A stretch of DNA of 40,267 nucleotides. Source: Desulfatiglans anilini DSM 4660. GTDB lineage: Bacteria > Desulfobacterota > DSM-4660 > Desulfatiglandales > Desulfatiglandaceae. The first letter of the stretch is position 1; the number at the start of each line of letters is the position of its first letter. Both the position numbers and the translations under genes were made by a program. Under the pieces are notes generated by a model. It was not told the origin of the DNA. It worked only from the letters and a program-made list of their open reading frames with translations, and made no database searches. Shown here in pieces: positions 16,203 to 25,134 of this stretch. The stretch spans positions 1-40,267 of the forward strand of contig NZ_AULM01000035.1 in the NCBI RefSeq assembly GCF_000422285.1. The letters run 5' to 3'.

Positions 16203-17042
16203 ATGAGCAGAGAAAAAATCGCGATCCGCCGTATGGAAAGGGACGAAGTCGAACTGGCCCTCGAGTGGGCTGCGCAGGAAGGCTGGAACCCCGGCCTTCA
16301 CGATGCTGAATGTTTTTACGCCGCCGATCCGCGCGGCTTCTTCATGGCCGAGATTGACGGTGAGCCGGTTGGCTGCATCTCGGCCGTCGCCTATGAAGAG
16401 AATTTCGGGTTCGCGGGATTTTTTATCGTGCGTGAGGACGTACGGCACCTCGGAATCGGCATGATGCTTACCCGCAAAGCCATGGACTATCTCGGCGACC
16501 GCACCGTGGGGGGCGACGGGGTGGTGGGGATGCTGCCAAAGTATGAACAGATCGGCTTCCGCATTGCGCATCAGAACGCGCGCTATGAAGGGGTCGGGGC
16601 CGTTTCCGGCGGGCCTCTCTCCGATTTGCGCGACCTGCCGTTCAGCGAACTCGAACAGTATGACCGCCGTTTTTTCCCCGCCCCCCGCACGGCCTTTCTG
16701 GAAAGGTGGATCAGCCGGCCGGGAACCAGAGGCTGCGCGGCGACCGTCGACGGGCGCGTGGCCGGCTACGGGATCATCCGTCCATGCCGGGTCGGTTTCA
16801 AGATCGGACCGCTTTTTGCGGATACGCCCGAGGTCGCTGAAGACCTCTTTCGATCCCTGACGGGGTTCGCCGAGGGCGAAAAAATTTTCTTGGATATCCC
16901 CGTCTGCAACCCGTTTGCGCGCGAACTGGCGGAGCGGCACGCCATGCAGAAGGTGTTCGAGACGGCCCGGATCTACAAAGGCGATGCCCCGCCGCTGCCT
17001 CTGCAGAGCATCTACGGCATCACCAGCTTCGAACTGGGTTGA
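16203..17042 (+). CDS. GNAT acetyltransferase with C-terminal YitH-like domain
   Basis: This is a 279-residue protein. The N-terminal half is a GNAT fold; the acetyl-CoA loop region is seen as FFIVREDVRHLGIGMMLTRKAM (written in parts: REDVRHLGIG, then MMLTRKAM), preceded by the strand GEPVGCISAV. The C-terminal half (about 150-279) matches the second domain of GNAT proteins that keep an extra Acetyltransf_18-type module. The acceptor is unknown. I start at ATG 16203 with AGAGGAAAG directly upstream. The stop is followed within 6 bases by a structured element. It has no cotranscribed partner. Confidence 0.83.
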   Translation: MSREKIAIRRMERDEVELALEWAAQEGWNPGLHDAECFYAADPRGFFMAEIDGEPVGCISAVAYEENFGFAGFFIVREDVRHLGIGMMLTRKAMDYLGDRTVGGDGVVGMLPKYEQIGFRIAHQNARYEGVGAVSGGPLSDLRDLPFSELEQYDRRFFPAPRTAFLERWISRPGTRGCAATVDGRVAGYGIIRPCRVGFKIGPLFADTPEVAEDLFRSLTGFAEGEKIFLDIPVCNPFARELAERHAMQKVFETARIYKGDAPPLPLQSIYGITSFELG

Positions 17043-17047
17043 TCGTG

Positions 17048-17136
17048 GGGTCGGACCAAGCCATCTGTTTGAAATCGCGATGTTATCGCGTGAAAAAATA
17101 GCGATTTTCGGCCTTAGAGCCGGCTTTTGCCGACCC
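17048..17136. repeat. Structured palindromic element after the GNAT gene
   Basis: The outer arms GGGTCGG (17048-17054) and CCGACCC (17130-17136) enclose nested inverted repeats. GAAATCGC (17071-17078) pairs with GCGATTTTC (17101-17109, one bulge), and a perfect hairpin CGCGAT-GTT-ATCGCG lies at 17076-17090. It may be a dispersed palindromic repeat or serve as a 3' end structure for the preceding mRNA. A short open frame from the ATG at 17080 runs through it. Confidence 0.5.
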
Positions 17137-17189
17137 AAAAACCCATTTTAAGGAAACAAGTGTTGCCTATCCTGCATAGGCATCTCAAA

Positions 17190-17320
17190 TCATTCACCGA
17201 CGGCCACAGCCTTCGTGGTCAGGAAGTCAAATTTCATTTTCATCCCGGTACTTCCAGCCCAGCTTGAAAAGGTCCAGTTCCGTGTCCATGTCAACGCGGC
17301 TTGACTCCATGAGTTCGGCC
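17190..17320 (-). pseudogene. Decayed fragment of a paralogue of the lipoprotein at 18726-19424
   Basis: Two minus-strand pieces match the downstream lipoprotein gene. DMDTELDLFKLGWKYRDENEI corresponds to DLHADLDLLMLQWECPDGDEI (shown here as families of 21 aligned positions, about half identical), and in another frame KMKFDFLTTKAVAVG corresponds to KMEFDHPTTKAEAIG. At DNA level, 17229-17317 matches 19057-19140 and 17197-17245 matches about 18825-18875, each near 70 percent. About 180 bases present between these two blocks in the intact gene are absent and the frame is shifted, so this copy is dead. Confidence 0.72.
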
Positions 17321-17371
17321 GACTTCGAAGCGCCGGGAAATGCAGGCTCGCTCTCCTGCGCCGCAGAAGCA

Positions 17372-17553
17372 GACAAGTGATGGGACCGGGGAGAGGGTCC
17401 GAGGCGGTGAGTACCGTTGCGGGTGTCCGCACAGATTGCAGTGTGTGAGATCTTGAAACAGCCTGAGCGGGTTTTCCGGTTTTGAGTGCGGTTCAGAATT
17501 CTCTGGAGGTTGATCGGCCGGTGTTGCGCGTAAATTTTGCAAAATGGTGGCCG
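17372..17553. repeat. Repeat copy A, covering the fucosyltransferase start
   Basis: This stretch aligns with 19852-20042 over about 180 bases at roughly 65-70 percent identity. Shared blocks include GATCTTGAAA, GCGGTTCAGAATT, TGGAGG and GGCCGAATTTCAA. In this copy the right end contains the ribosome site, the GTG start and the first residues of the fucosyltransferase. Together with the lipoprotein fragment to its left it keeps the same order as the intact lipoprotein locus, so it is best read as one old segmental duplication. Confidence 0.65.
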
Positions 17554-18537
17554 AATTTCAACCCCGAGCGAAACTTTCTGGTCAATGGTCTGCGGATGCA
17601 TTTCGATGTCGAGGTCGCGGCGGATCCGGATATCCTGTTCTTTTCGGTATTCCAAGGTGAATTGCCTGCGGGCGACTATCTGAAGGTTTTCTATACGGGT
17701 GAGGCCCGCCGTCCGGACATGTCGGCAGCCGATTGGGCATTTTCCTACGAATACGATGAAGATTTTCGTCACCCTCGTCACCTCAGAGTACCGTTATACG
17801 CTATCGAGATCGACGGCCGCGCTTTCCGGGATGACTGGGGGCGGGAATTGGTCAAGACTGGAGACTACTCCGACAGGATCATGGCGGAAGGGCGTAAGGA
17901 CTTTTGCGCCTACGTCGCCTACAAGGATGCCTGGGCCCGCTGTGCCATGTTCGATCGGTTGGCGGCATACCACAGGGTTGTCGCCCCGGGGGTCAGCAGG
18001 AACAATGCGCCGCCGATTTCGGACGGGGATCCCGGGAGGTCAAGGGGCAATGAAGAGTTTCAGGCCCTCAAGTGCCGCTTTTTCCAAACGTTCCGGTTCG
18101 CCCTGGTCTTTGAGAACTGCAGTTATCGCGGTTATACTTCGGAGAAGCTGGTCGATGCCATGCGGGCGGGCTGCATACCGATCTATTGGGGCAATCCGGC
18201 GGTGAAGCGGGAATTCAACCCGCGCAGCTTCGTCAACGTCAGCGACTATGAAGCCGAGGAATCCGCCCGCCTTCCCGGATGGCTCAAACGAATCCCTTTC
18301 TTCTACAAGGTGTTTTGGAGATATTGCATCATGCCCCGTGCCATGGATCGGGCCGCAACCGTCGTGCGGGAAATCGACACCGATCCCGGGTTGCGGCGTG
18401 CGGTGCTCGCCGAACCCTGGTTTCACAAAAATCAACCGAATCGGTATTTCGATCCGTCACCGCTGAACGAGCGGATGCGGGAGATCGGGGAGTCCGCGCT
18501 GGCGCGCAAGCAAAAGGGGCGAAGGGTTTTCAGATGA
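17521..18537 (+). CDS. Alpha-1,3/4-fucosyltransferase family (GT10)
   Basis: This is a 338-residue glycosyltransferase of family GT10, which transfers fucose from GDP-fucose to N-acetylglucosamine-type acceptors on surface glycans. The family signature is clear: FALVFENCSYRGYTSEKLVD followed by AMRAGCIPIYWGNP (about 200-233), and the start reads LRVNFAKWWPNFNPE. The region after about 245 is rich in basic and aromatic residues and may touch the membrane. I start at GTG 17521 because GGAGG lies about 11 bases upstream and the protein then begins at the conserved first strand; a TTG at 17482 is possible but falls inside repeat copy A. No other glycan genes are adjacent, so it is a solitary surface-modification gene. 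Confidence 0.87.
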   Translation: MLRVNFAKWWPNFNPERNFLVNGLRMHFDVEVAADPDILFFSVFQGELPAGDYLKVFYTGEARRPDMSAADWAFSYEYDEDFRHPRHLRVPLYAIEIDGRAFRDDWGRELVKTGDYSDRIMAEGRKDFCAYVAYKDAWARCAMFDRLAAYHRVVAPGVSRNNAPPISDGDPGRSRGNEEFQALKCRFFQTFRFALVFENCSYRGYTSEKLVDAMRAGCIPIYWGNPAVKREFNPRSFVNVSDYEAEESARLPGWLKRIPFFYKVFWRYCIMPRAMDRAATVVREIDTDPGLRRAVLAEPWFHKNQPNRYFDPSPLNERMREIGESALARKQKGRRVFR

Positions 18538-18582
18538 AGGAATTGGACCCCTGAACAGCGTGTTGAAAAATGGATTCTCTAC

Positions 18583-18662
18583 AGGCGGTTGAAAAACCCC
18601 CGGATGCAAGGCCAGCGGCACGGAATGCGTGCAGCGCAGCAGTCTGGTTTTTTTAACTGCCT
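18583..18662. repeat. REP-like palindrome (GGCGGTTGAAAAACC type)
   Basis: The arms AGGCGGTTGAAAAACC (18583-18598) and GGTTTTTTTAACTGCCT (18646-18662) are inverted copies with few mismatches. They enclose a GC-rich core beginning CCGGATGCAAGGC. A second partial arm GTGTTGAAAAA lies at about 18560-18570. Repeats with these arms are, to my knowledge, common between genes in deltaproteobacterial genomes. It sits between converging genes and could terminate both. Confidence 0.6.
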
Positions 18663-18725
18663 GATAAAGAAGGCCAAGGGGCCTGAGAGTCTCGTGTTTG
18701 TCTGGCAGGCTTTCCGAAAGGGGCA

Positions 18726-19424
18726 TCACTCGCAGTTTCTTGGAATTCCCACTGATTGAAATGCTTTGCCGCCAAGCAGGGAATTCAGGTCCGCTTTGAA
18801 TTCCTGCATGAGCACCTGAACGGATCCACCGATCGCTTCAGCCTTTGTGGTTGGGTGATCGAATTCCATCTTGGAGCATGGATGATTGTAATCGGCGATG
18901 TAGGTCTTCTCGAAGAGCAGATCGCCCGTCTTCACGTCGGTCAATTTCAGATCCATGTGGACCGTCCCGATGACATAGGTCTCGGTGCAGCCGTAGATCA
19001 ATCCTCCCACCCCACCAGTCAACGCACTGAGGACAACCGTTGCAGCCACGATTTCGTCCCCATCCGGGCACTCCCATTGCAGCATGAGAAGGTCCAGGTC
19101 CGCATGCAGGTCGGTATCGTTTGATTCTACGAATGCCGTTTCACCCTCGGCTTTGGAGTCGGGACGCACGACGTTTCTGAAGAGGCCGGTGCTGATCATT
19201 TCACGCTCGATGATGCGATCGATCTCCTCGACGGGGCGCTGTTCGAAGATGGCATCGATATCGGTGTCACCCTGCCGCCGGTCATCCAGTCTATCCAGGC
19301 TGATCGAGAGATTTCCCGAACGGTTTGCACGGATGTCGGGAGTGTTGTAGACGAAAGGGGTCTTGGTTGCGCAGGCGTTGCAGAGAGAAAGAATCGCCAC
19401 GACGAATAACAGATTTTTTGCCAT
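18726..19424 (-). CDS. Secreted probable lipoprotein, unknown function
   Basis: This 232-residue protein has a clear signal peptide (MAKNLLFVVAILSLCNAC). A Cys at position 18 or 15 could be lipidated, but neither fits the standard lipobox exactly. The mature part has a helix-poor centre with a Gly-rich hydrophobic stretch (VLSALTGGVGGLIYG, about 122-136) resembling a membrane-touching segment, and the C-terminus includes VQVLMQEFKADL. I recognise no named family; the layout recalls small trypsin-like or LPS-assembly lipoproteins only vaguely. The start at 19424 has AAGGAGG 6 bases upstream; the longer frame from 19484 lacks one. A broken paralogue lies at 17190-17320. Confidence 0.75.
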   Translation of the reverse strand: MAKNLLFVVAILSLCNACATKTPFVYNTPDIRANRSGNLSISLDRLDDRRQGDTDIDAIFEQRPVEEIDRIIEREMISTGLFRNVVRPDSKAEGETAFVESNDTDLHADLDLLMLQWECPDGDEIVAATVVLSALTGGVGGLIYGCTETYVIGTVHMDLKLTDVKTGDLLFEKTYIADYNHPCSKMEFDHPTTKAEAIGGSVQVLMQEFKADLNSLLGGKAFQSVGIPRNCE

Positions 19425-20187
19425 GTTAAACCTCCTTATTTGCAGTTTCAGGATAACGTGATACTGTTTTGGCTGATGCCCCATGCCGTGATTCGTGCGC
19501 TGTCTGCGCAGCGTCGGGTCTTTTCAGCAAGGCCCAAACCGGGATTCGACGCCCGGCGGTGGAACTGCGCGGCGGAAGCGGCCAACAAAAACCGTTGTTT
19601 TGGAATCGCGAACCGTATGATCGTTTGCGTCCCTTTCCGGATGGACACCGGCCGGGTTGCCCGAGTCTCGCCGCGATCACAGCGGCGCTTACGATCCTGC
19701 AAACTGTGCGCCAGGGCTGCATCCATTGCTGTCAGGCATGGGAAGAGCGGACGGGAGACTGGGTGGAACCGCTGCGTTGGTTCCGGATGGACACCCATTA
19801 GCCTTACTGACGTCGGATTGGCTACCTCGATGCGCTACGTGACAAGCGCTGGCAAGTGAAGAGAGCGGTGAAAAGGACTGAGAGGGTGCATGCCATTATC
19901 AACGTCTGCACAGATTTCTGTGTGGAAGATCTTGAAATGTGCACAGCGGAATCTTTGATTTCGAAAGCGGTTCAGAATTGCTTGGAGGCCGATCCGCCGG
20001 TTCTTGCGCGTCCATTTGGCAGGCTCCTGGCCGAATTTCAAGGAACCGAGTCACCGGGTGCTGCAACGCCGCCGGAAAACCCTTGCCGGTTTCCGACCGT
20101 CGCGGAAAAGACGGCTCTGGTGCTCAAGGACCCGCCATTTTCCTGATCTTTCGAAAGCGCCACGGTGCAATGTGGCTGGGAGGTTTC
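19425..20187. other. Long intergenic region between lipoprotein and nuclease genes
   Basis: About 760 bases contain no recognisable gene although several frames are open. It holds two copies of the short motif TTCCGGATGGACACC (19634-19649, 19781-19795), repeat copy B (19852-20042), and presumably the divergent promoters of the lipoprotein and of the nuclease operon. The nuclease frame is open back to 19939 but its family similarity starts at 20188. Confidence 0.55.
19852..20042. repeat. Repeat copy B
   Basis: This is the partner of the repeat at 17372-17553. Read on the minus strand both copies could encode similar short peptides (pieces such as ILNR, FKI-HT-ICAD and NG-H-L occur in both), which may mean it was once coding. 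Indels and low conservation argue that it is decayed or non-coding now. It lies upstream of the intact lipoprotein gene on the minus strand, the same order as copy A and the lipoprotein fragment. Confidence 0.6.
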
Positions 20188-21432
20188 ATGGTTACTTTCG
20201 TTCACGCTGCTGACATCCATCTGGATTCGCCCCTCAGGGGGTTGTTTTCTTACGAGGGTGCGCCTTCCGTCGAGGAGATCCGGGGCGCCACACGGCAGGT
20301 GCTGGACAATTTGGTCAATTTCATTCTCCTGGAAGACGTTCCGTTGCTGCTGATCGCAGGGGATCTCTATGACGGCGACTGGCAGGATTTCAATACCGGC
20401 CTTTACTTCGCCTCGCAGATGCGGCGCCTGGCAGAGGCTGGAGTGCGGGTGGCCATTGTCCGGGGCAACCACGATGCGGCCAATGCCATGACCAAGACCC
20501 TGCCCCTGCCGGACAGCGTCAAGGTGTTCAAGTCCCGCAAGCCCGAGACGTGGCTTCTGGACGATCTCGGGATCGCGGTCCACGGACAGAGCTATGCATC
20601 TGCGGAGGTTACGGCCAACCTGGCCGCTGCCTATCCGGATCCGGTGGACGGCATGTTCAACATCGGCCTGTTGCATTGTTTGACCTCCGGCGCCCGGGGG
20701 CACTTGCCCTACGCCCCATGCACGGTCGATGAGTTGGCGTCCAGGGGCTATGATTACTGGGCCCTGGGCCACGTTCACCGTTTTTCGGTTTTGCGGGAAG
20801 CGCCCCACATCGTCTATGCCGGCTGCACCCAGGGTCGGCATATCAGGGAAACCGGCCGGAAAGGGTGCGTATGGGTCGAAGCGGATCAGGGGGTGTTGAC
20901 AACCGAATTCGTTCCCCTGGATGTGGTCGGTTGGCTTGTCGTCGTTGCAGACGTCAGCGGGGCTGAGAGCATTCAGGAGGCCGCTTCTTTGTTCGGCAAG
21001 GCCCTCGGCGTGGCCATCCGCGGCGAGGGCGGCCGGCCTTGCTGCGTGCGTGGGGTTTTAAAAGGGCGCTGCGCCGCTCACGGACGGCTTTGCTCCGATC
21101 CGATCACGCTGACCGCGCACATCCGTGCGGTTGCATCGGATGTTTCAGAAAATACGGTCTGGATCGAAAAGGTCGAGGTGCAAACCGGTCCGGAGGCCGA
21201 TCTCCAGCAACTGGCGCAAAGCGACACCCCCCAGGGCGAACTGCTGCGCTACCTGGCCGAGTTGGCTGTCCATCCCGAGGAGATCGATCTGGACCTGACA
21301 GACCTCAAGTCCAAACTGGCAGGCAGCGGCCTGAAGATTCCGCTGAACGACGTGAAGCAGGTGCTGGAAGACGCCGGGGCCTTGCTGCTGACTGCTCTGG
21401 CGGATGCCCAAAGCAAGCAGGAGGCGTCATGA
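20188..21432 (+). CDS. DNA repair exonuclease, YhaO/SbcD (Mre11-like)
   Basis: This is a 414-residue metallophosphoesterase of the Mre11/SbcD/YhaO family, a two-metal DNA nuclease. The metal motifs are in order: DIHLDSP (Asp9, His11), GDLYDGDW (Asp59), RGNHDA (Asn94, His95) and ALGHVHRF (two His near 187-190). The C-terminal 130 residues form the capping and ATPase-contact region. The start is ATG 20188 with GGGAGG 6 bases upstream. Its stop overlaps the start of the ATPase gene (ATGA), the classic coupling of SbcD-SbcC-type pairs, so the two products act together at DNA ends. Confidence 0.9.
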   Translation: MVTFVHAADIHLDSPLRGLFSYEGAPSVEEIRGATRQVLDNLVNFILLEDVPLLLIAGDLYDGDWQDFNTGLYFASQMRRLAEAGVRVAIVRGNHDAANAMTKTLPLPDSVKVFKSRKPETWLLDDLGIAVHGQSYASAEVTANLAAAYPDPVDGMFNIGLLHCLTSGARGHLPYAPCTVDELASRGYDYWALGHVHRFSVLREAPHIVYAGCTQGRHIRETGRKGCVWVEADQGVLTTEFVPLDVVGWLVVVADVSGAESIQEAASLFGKALGVAIRGEGGRPCCVRGVLKGRCAAHGRLCSDPITLTAHIRAVASDVSENTVWIEKVEVQTGPEADLQQLAQSDTPQGELLRYLAELAVHPEEIDLDLTDLKSKLAGSGLKIPLNDVKQVLEDAGALLLTALADAQSKQEAS

Positions 21433-24400
21433 AGATCGACGTTCTAAGGCTCCGGGCCTTCGGCCCCTTTACCGATAAGGTGGTGGATTTTTCCGGCGAC
21501 GACTACGGTCTGCACATCCTTTTTGGACCGAACGAAGCCGGGAAGAGCACCGCCCTGCGCGCCATGCTGGGGCTGCTGTACGGGTTTGGCCACAAGGTGG
21601 AGGACGCCTGGCTGCATGATTACAAAAATCTCGAAGTGGGCGGGTCTCTGCGGCTTTCCGACGGCAGCCTGCTGAACCTGACGCGGTACAAGCGGCGGAA
21701 AAACGATCTGATCGATGATGAGACCGGAAAACCCATGGAACAACTCCAGTTGGATGCCGTTTTGGGCAAGATGGATCGCCAGGCGTTCGAACATGCCTTC
21801 GGCATTTCCCATCAATCCCTCCGCCAGGGGGTGGAAAGCGTCCTGGCGGCCGGCGGCGAGCTGGGCCATGCCCTTTTTGCCGCCACCTCCGGGCTCAACA
21901 TCCTGAGGCAGGTCATGGCCGGGCTTGAAGAAAAGCAGGACAACCTGTTTCGGCCCAGGGCTCAAAAGGCTGTTATCAATGCCGATCTTGCTGAAATCGA
22001 GCGTTTGAACAAGGAACTTCGCTCTGCGTCGGCCAGTCGGCAGCAGTGGAAGAAGATGAAAGAGCGGCTGGATGAGCTTTGTGCCCGTGAGGCCGGGGCC
22101 GCCGATCGTCTGGAGGCCATGTCTTCGGAAATCAGTCTGTTGTCCCGCCATCGCGACGCGCTCAAGCATGTGACCCGTCGAGACGAACTGCAAAAAACCC
22201 TCGCCGCCCTCGGCCCCGTACCGGATCTGGCGGAGGATTTCGGCCACCGCAGGGTCGAAGCCCAGGTGAAGATGAGAACCGCAGAATTGGGGGAGCAGAA
22301 CCTGCGTCAGGAACTGGCGGAGATCGAGCAGAATCTCGAGACGCTGACCTATGACGATGACATCATCTCCCATGCAAAAATCATCGAAGCACTGGCGAAG
22401 CAGGTCGGCATTCACACGACTGCCCTGGCTGACATGAAGAAACTGAGGGGCGAAATCCACCGCCACCAAGAGTCTGCACAAGGCAAAATTCGTCTTCTGC
22501 GGCCCGGTTTGACCCTGGAGGGCGTCGAGGACCTCAGGCTGTCCACAGCGGATAAATCCAAGATCCAGAGACTGGGGAACCGGTTTGCAAAACTGGAAGA
22601 GGCTTCCGATCATGCCGAAACAGATCTGCAAACTGCGACGGCTTATTTGGCGGCGGCCAGGGGGGATCTTGAGACCCTCGAAAAGCCGAACGACACGGCT
22701 TCATTGGAGGACTGCCTCGATCGCGCCGGCGGACTGGGAAAGATCGAAGAGCAGCTTTCTCATGCCCAACTGGAGTACCGGTCGGCTCTGGAGCAGGCCG
22801 AAGCCGATCTGTCCGCTTTGGGCCTGTGGTCCGGGGAACTGGATACCCTGGAGAAGCTGGCTATTCCCTCTGCAGAAACGATGCGGGGCTTCGAAATGGC
22901 TTTCCTGAAACTGGACCAGGGCATCGAAGAACTCAAAAGGGAGGCAGCGCGTCAAAATGCGGAGCTGAAGGAAAAGCAAAAGGCGCTTTCCGATTTGACC
23001 GAATCGCGGGATTTGCCCTCGGTCGAGGATCTGCTCTCCCACCGCGGCATGAGGGAGCGGGGCTGGCGTTCGGTGCGCTCGGTCTGGCTGGAGCGGGGCG
23101 AAGTCGACCAGGGATTTGTGGATGCCTTGTCCTCCGGGTCCGACCTGGCGGGGGCCTACGAAAAGGCGGTCTCCATCGCGGATGAGACGGCGGACATCCT
23201 TCGCAGGGATGCGGAGGATGTGGCGAGTGCCCAGGCGCTGAAATCGGCGGTGCAGGAGCTTCGCGACGCGGTTGCGGAAAATGTGAGGCTTCAGGAGGCC
23301 CGGGAAAAGACCCGAGCCGCTCGTTGGGATGAATGGGAAGCCCTGTGGCGGCCCCTGGGCATTGCACCGCTGAAGCCCCGGGAAATGCAGGCATGGGCGG
23401 CGAAGGCCGAGGAGATCAGACGCAGCGCCGCGGAATGCCGAAGGAAAAAAAATACGGCCGCGCAATTGAAAATCGACATGGAACGGATGGCCGCGGAATT
23501 GGCGGCAAGATTGAAGGAATTGAATGTTCCTCTGCCTGATACCTTTGAATATGCGGGTCTGCTGGATCTTGCGAAGCGCACCCGGCGGGAAAACGACCGA
23601 CTCGTCAAGGAGCGAGAGAGGCGCGAATCCGAGATCGCCGGGTACGAGCGGCAGATCAGCGACAGCCTGCGGCGCAAGGAGGAAGCCGAACGCGATATGA
23701 AGGCCTGGGCCGCGCAGTGGACCCAGGCGGTCGGCAAGCTCGGGTTTTCCGCCGGTGCGTCGCCGGAGGATGTCAATGACTTCGTTCTGGCGCTGGACCA
23801 GGTGTTCGGTGAGATGGAAAAGGCCGGGGACAAACGGCAGCGGATCGCTGGCATGCAGTCCAACTACGAAACCTATACCGCCCAGGTAAAGGATCTGCTG
23901 GGTAAAATGGCCCCGGATCTCGGGACTGCCGAACCTACGGCGGCGATTGTGGAACTGTACGAACGGCTGACAGTGGAGCAGTCCCGGTTCAAGGATCGAA
24001 AACGGTTTGAGGAAGAACGGAAGAAAAAACATGCCGAGCTTCTGAAAATAAGGAAAGAGCTGGCGGCCGAACGTGAAAAACTGCGGCTGTTGTGCGAGGA
24101 GGCGCAGACGGATGCACCGGATCGGCTGCCGGAAATCGAAAAGCGGGCGGCCTCGAAAGCCAGGCTGCTGGTGGATCTTGACACTGCAAACGAACGTCTG
24201 GCGGAGCTTGCCTCCGGACAGGATTTCGCCGCCTTCGTAGCCGAGGTGCAAGCCCACAACCCCGACGAACTGACGGGCAGACTGGCGCGATTGAACCAGG
24301 AAAAATCGGCGTTGCAGCAGGAGCAAAAAAAGTGGGTCGAAGAAATCGTCCTGCAAAGGAAAGAACTGGAAGCCATCGGCGGAGAATCCCGCGCGGCCGA

Positions 24401-24932
24401 CATCGCTGAAAGGGTCCAGGGGCTGGCGGGGAAGGTCGACGCGGATGTCGAGTACTATATTCGATTGAAGCTTTCCTCCCTCATTCTCGCAAGGGCCATC
24501 GAACGCTATCGGCAAAAAAACCAAAGTCCGGTGCTCGATGCCGCCGGCAGGTATTTCAGGACGATGACGCGGGGCGCCTTCGAGGGGCTCAGGGCGGATT
24601 ACGACGAGCAGGGAGAGCCGGTCATCAAGGCATTCCGCCCGGACGGGCGGACGCTCATGGTCCACGAGATGAGCGACGGCAGCCGCGATCAACTGTTTTT
24701 GTCGCTGCGGCTGGGGGGGCTCGAAAAACACGTCAAAACCAACGGCCCGATGCCGTTCATTGTGGATGACGTGCTGGTCCACTTCGATGACGACAGGTCT
24801 GCAGCTGCGCTCGCGGGCATGGCCCGACTCGCCCGGGATACCCAAATCATTTTTTTTACGCATCATCAGCATCTGGTCGACTTGGCCAAAGCCACCTTGA
24901 GGGATGGAACCTTGCATGTGCATTCTTTGTAA
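21429..24932 (+). CDS. SMC-like ATPase YhaN/SbcC (Rad50-like)
   Basis: This is an 1167-residue SMC-type ATPase. Walker A GPNEAGKST lies at 33-41 in the N-terminal head. Two long coiled-coil arms rich in Glu, Arg and Ala span roughly 170-1040. The signature-like MSDGSRDQLFLSLR (about 1080) and Walker B FIVDDVLVHFDD (about 1109-1120) lie in the C-terminal head. No CxxC zinc hook is visible at the coiled-coil apex, which fits YhaN rather than Rad50 or SbcC. It should bind DNA ends with the preceding nuclease. A 4-base overlap links the two genes. It is followed by about 200 bases with a modest GC hairpin near 24970-25000 and no clear T run. Confidence 0.88.
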   Translation: MKIDVLRLRAFGPFTDKVVDFSGDDYGLHILFGPNEAGKSTALRAMLGLLYGFGHKVEDAWLHDYKNLEVGGSLRLSDGSLLNLTRYKRRKNDLIDDETGKPMEQLQLDAVLGKMDRQAFEHAFGISHQSLRQGVESVLAAGGELGHALFAATSGLNILRQVMAGLEEKQDNLFRPRAQKAVINADLAEIERLNKELRSASASRQQWKKMKERLDELCAREAGAADRLEAMSSEISLLSRHRDALKHVTRRDELQKTLAALGPVPDLAEDFGHRRVEAQVKMRTAELGEQNLRQELAEIEQNLETLTYDDDIISHAKIIEALAKQVGIHTTALADMKKLRGEIHRHQESAQGKIRLLRPGLTLEGVEDLRLSTADKSKIQRLGNRFAKLEEASDHAETDLQTATAYLAAARGDLETLEKPNDTASLEDCLDRAGGLGKIEEQLSHAQLEYRSALEQAEADLSALGLWSGELDTLEKLAIPSAETMRGFEMAFLKLDQGIEELKREAARQNAELKEKQKALSDLTESRDLPSVEDLLSHRGMRERGWRSVRSVWLERGEVDQGFVDALSSGSDLAGAYEKAVSIADETADILRRDAEDVASAQALKSAVQELRDAVAENVRLQEAREKTRAARWDEWEALWRPLGIAPLKPREMQAWAAKAEEIRRSAAECRRKKNTAAQLKIDMERMAAELAARLKELNVPLPDTFEYAGLLDLAKRTRRENDRLVKERERRESEIAGYERQISDSLRRKEEAERDMKAWAAQWTQAVGKLGFSAGASPEDVNDFVLALDQVFGEMEKAGDKRQRIAGMQSNYETYTAQVKDLLGKMAPDLGTAEPTAAIVELYERLTVEQSRFKDRKRFEEERKKKHAELLKIRKELAAEREKLRLLCEEAQTDAPDRLPEIEKRAASKARLLVDLDTANERLAELASGQDFAAFVAEVQAHNPDELTGRLARLNQEKSALQQEQKKWVEEIVLQRKELEAIGGESRAADIAERVQGLAGKVDADVEYYIRLKLSSLILARAIERYRQKNQSPVLDAAGRYFRTMTRGAFEGLRADYDEQGEPVIKAFRPDGRTLMVHEMSDGSRDQLFLSLRLGGLEKHVKTNGPMPFIVDDVLVHFDDDRSAAALAGMARLARDTQIIFFTHHQHLVDLAKATLRDGTLHVHSL

Positions 24933-25134
24933 AGTGGAGGCATCGACCAGGCAAAAGGCTGCTGTAGATGAAAGCGCCGCCGCATCGATCCCAAAGCGGC
25001 GTCTTGAGATCCCGGTCAGAGGGGGGACATGACCCCGGGGCGCCGGCCTGCCGCTCAAACGAGCTGTGCCCCTGGCCGCCCCGCGGATGGTTTTCTCTTA
25101 TTGCGAATCATTACATCCTGCAGAGGAAAAAAGC

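Noticed and set aside
22701-25058. 785-codon open frame on the minus strand
   Set aside because: It is antisense to the coiled-coil part of the YhaN-like gene. Its length reflects the G+C-rich codon use of that gene, and it has no recognisable domain.
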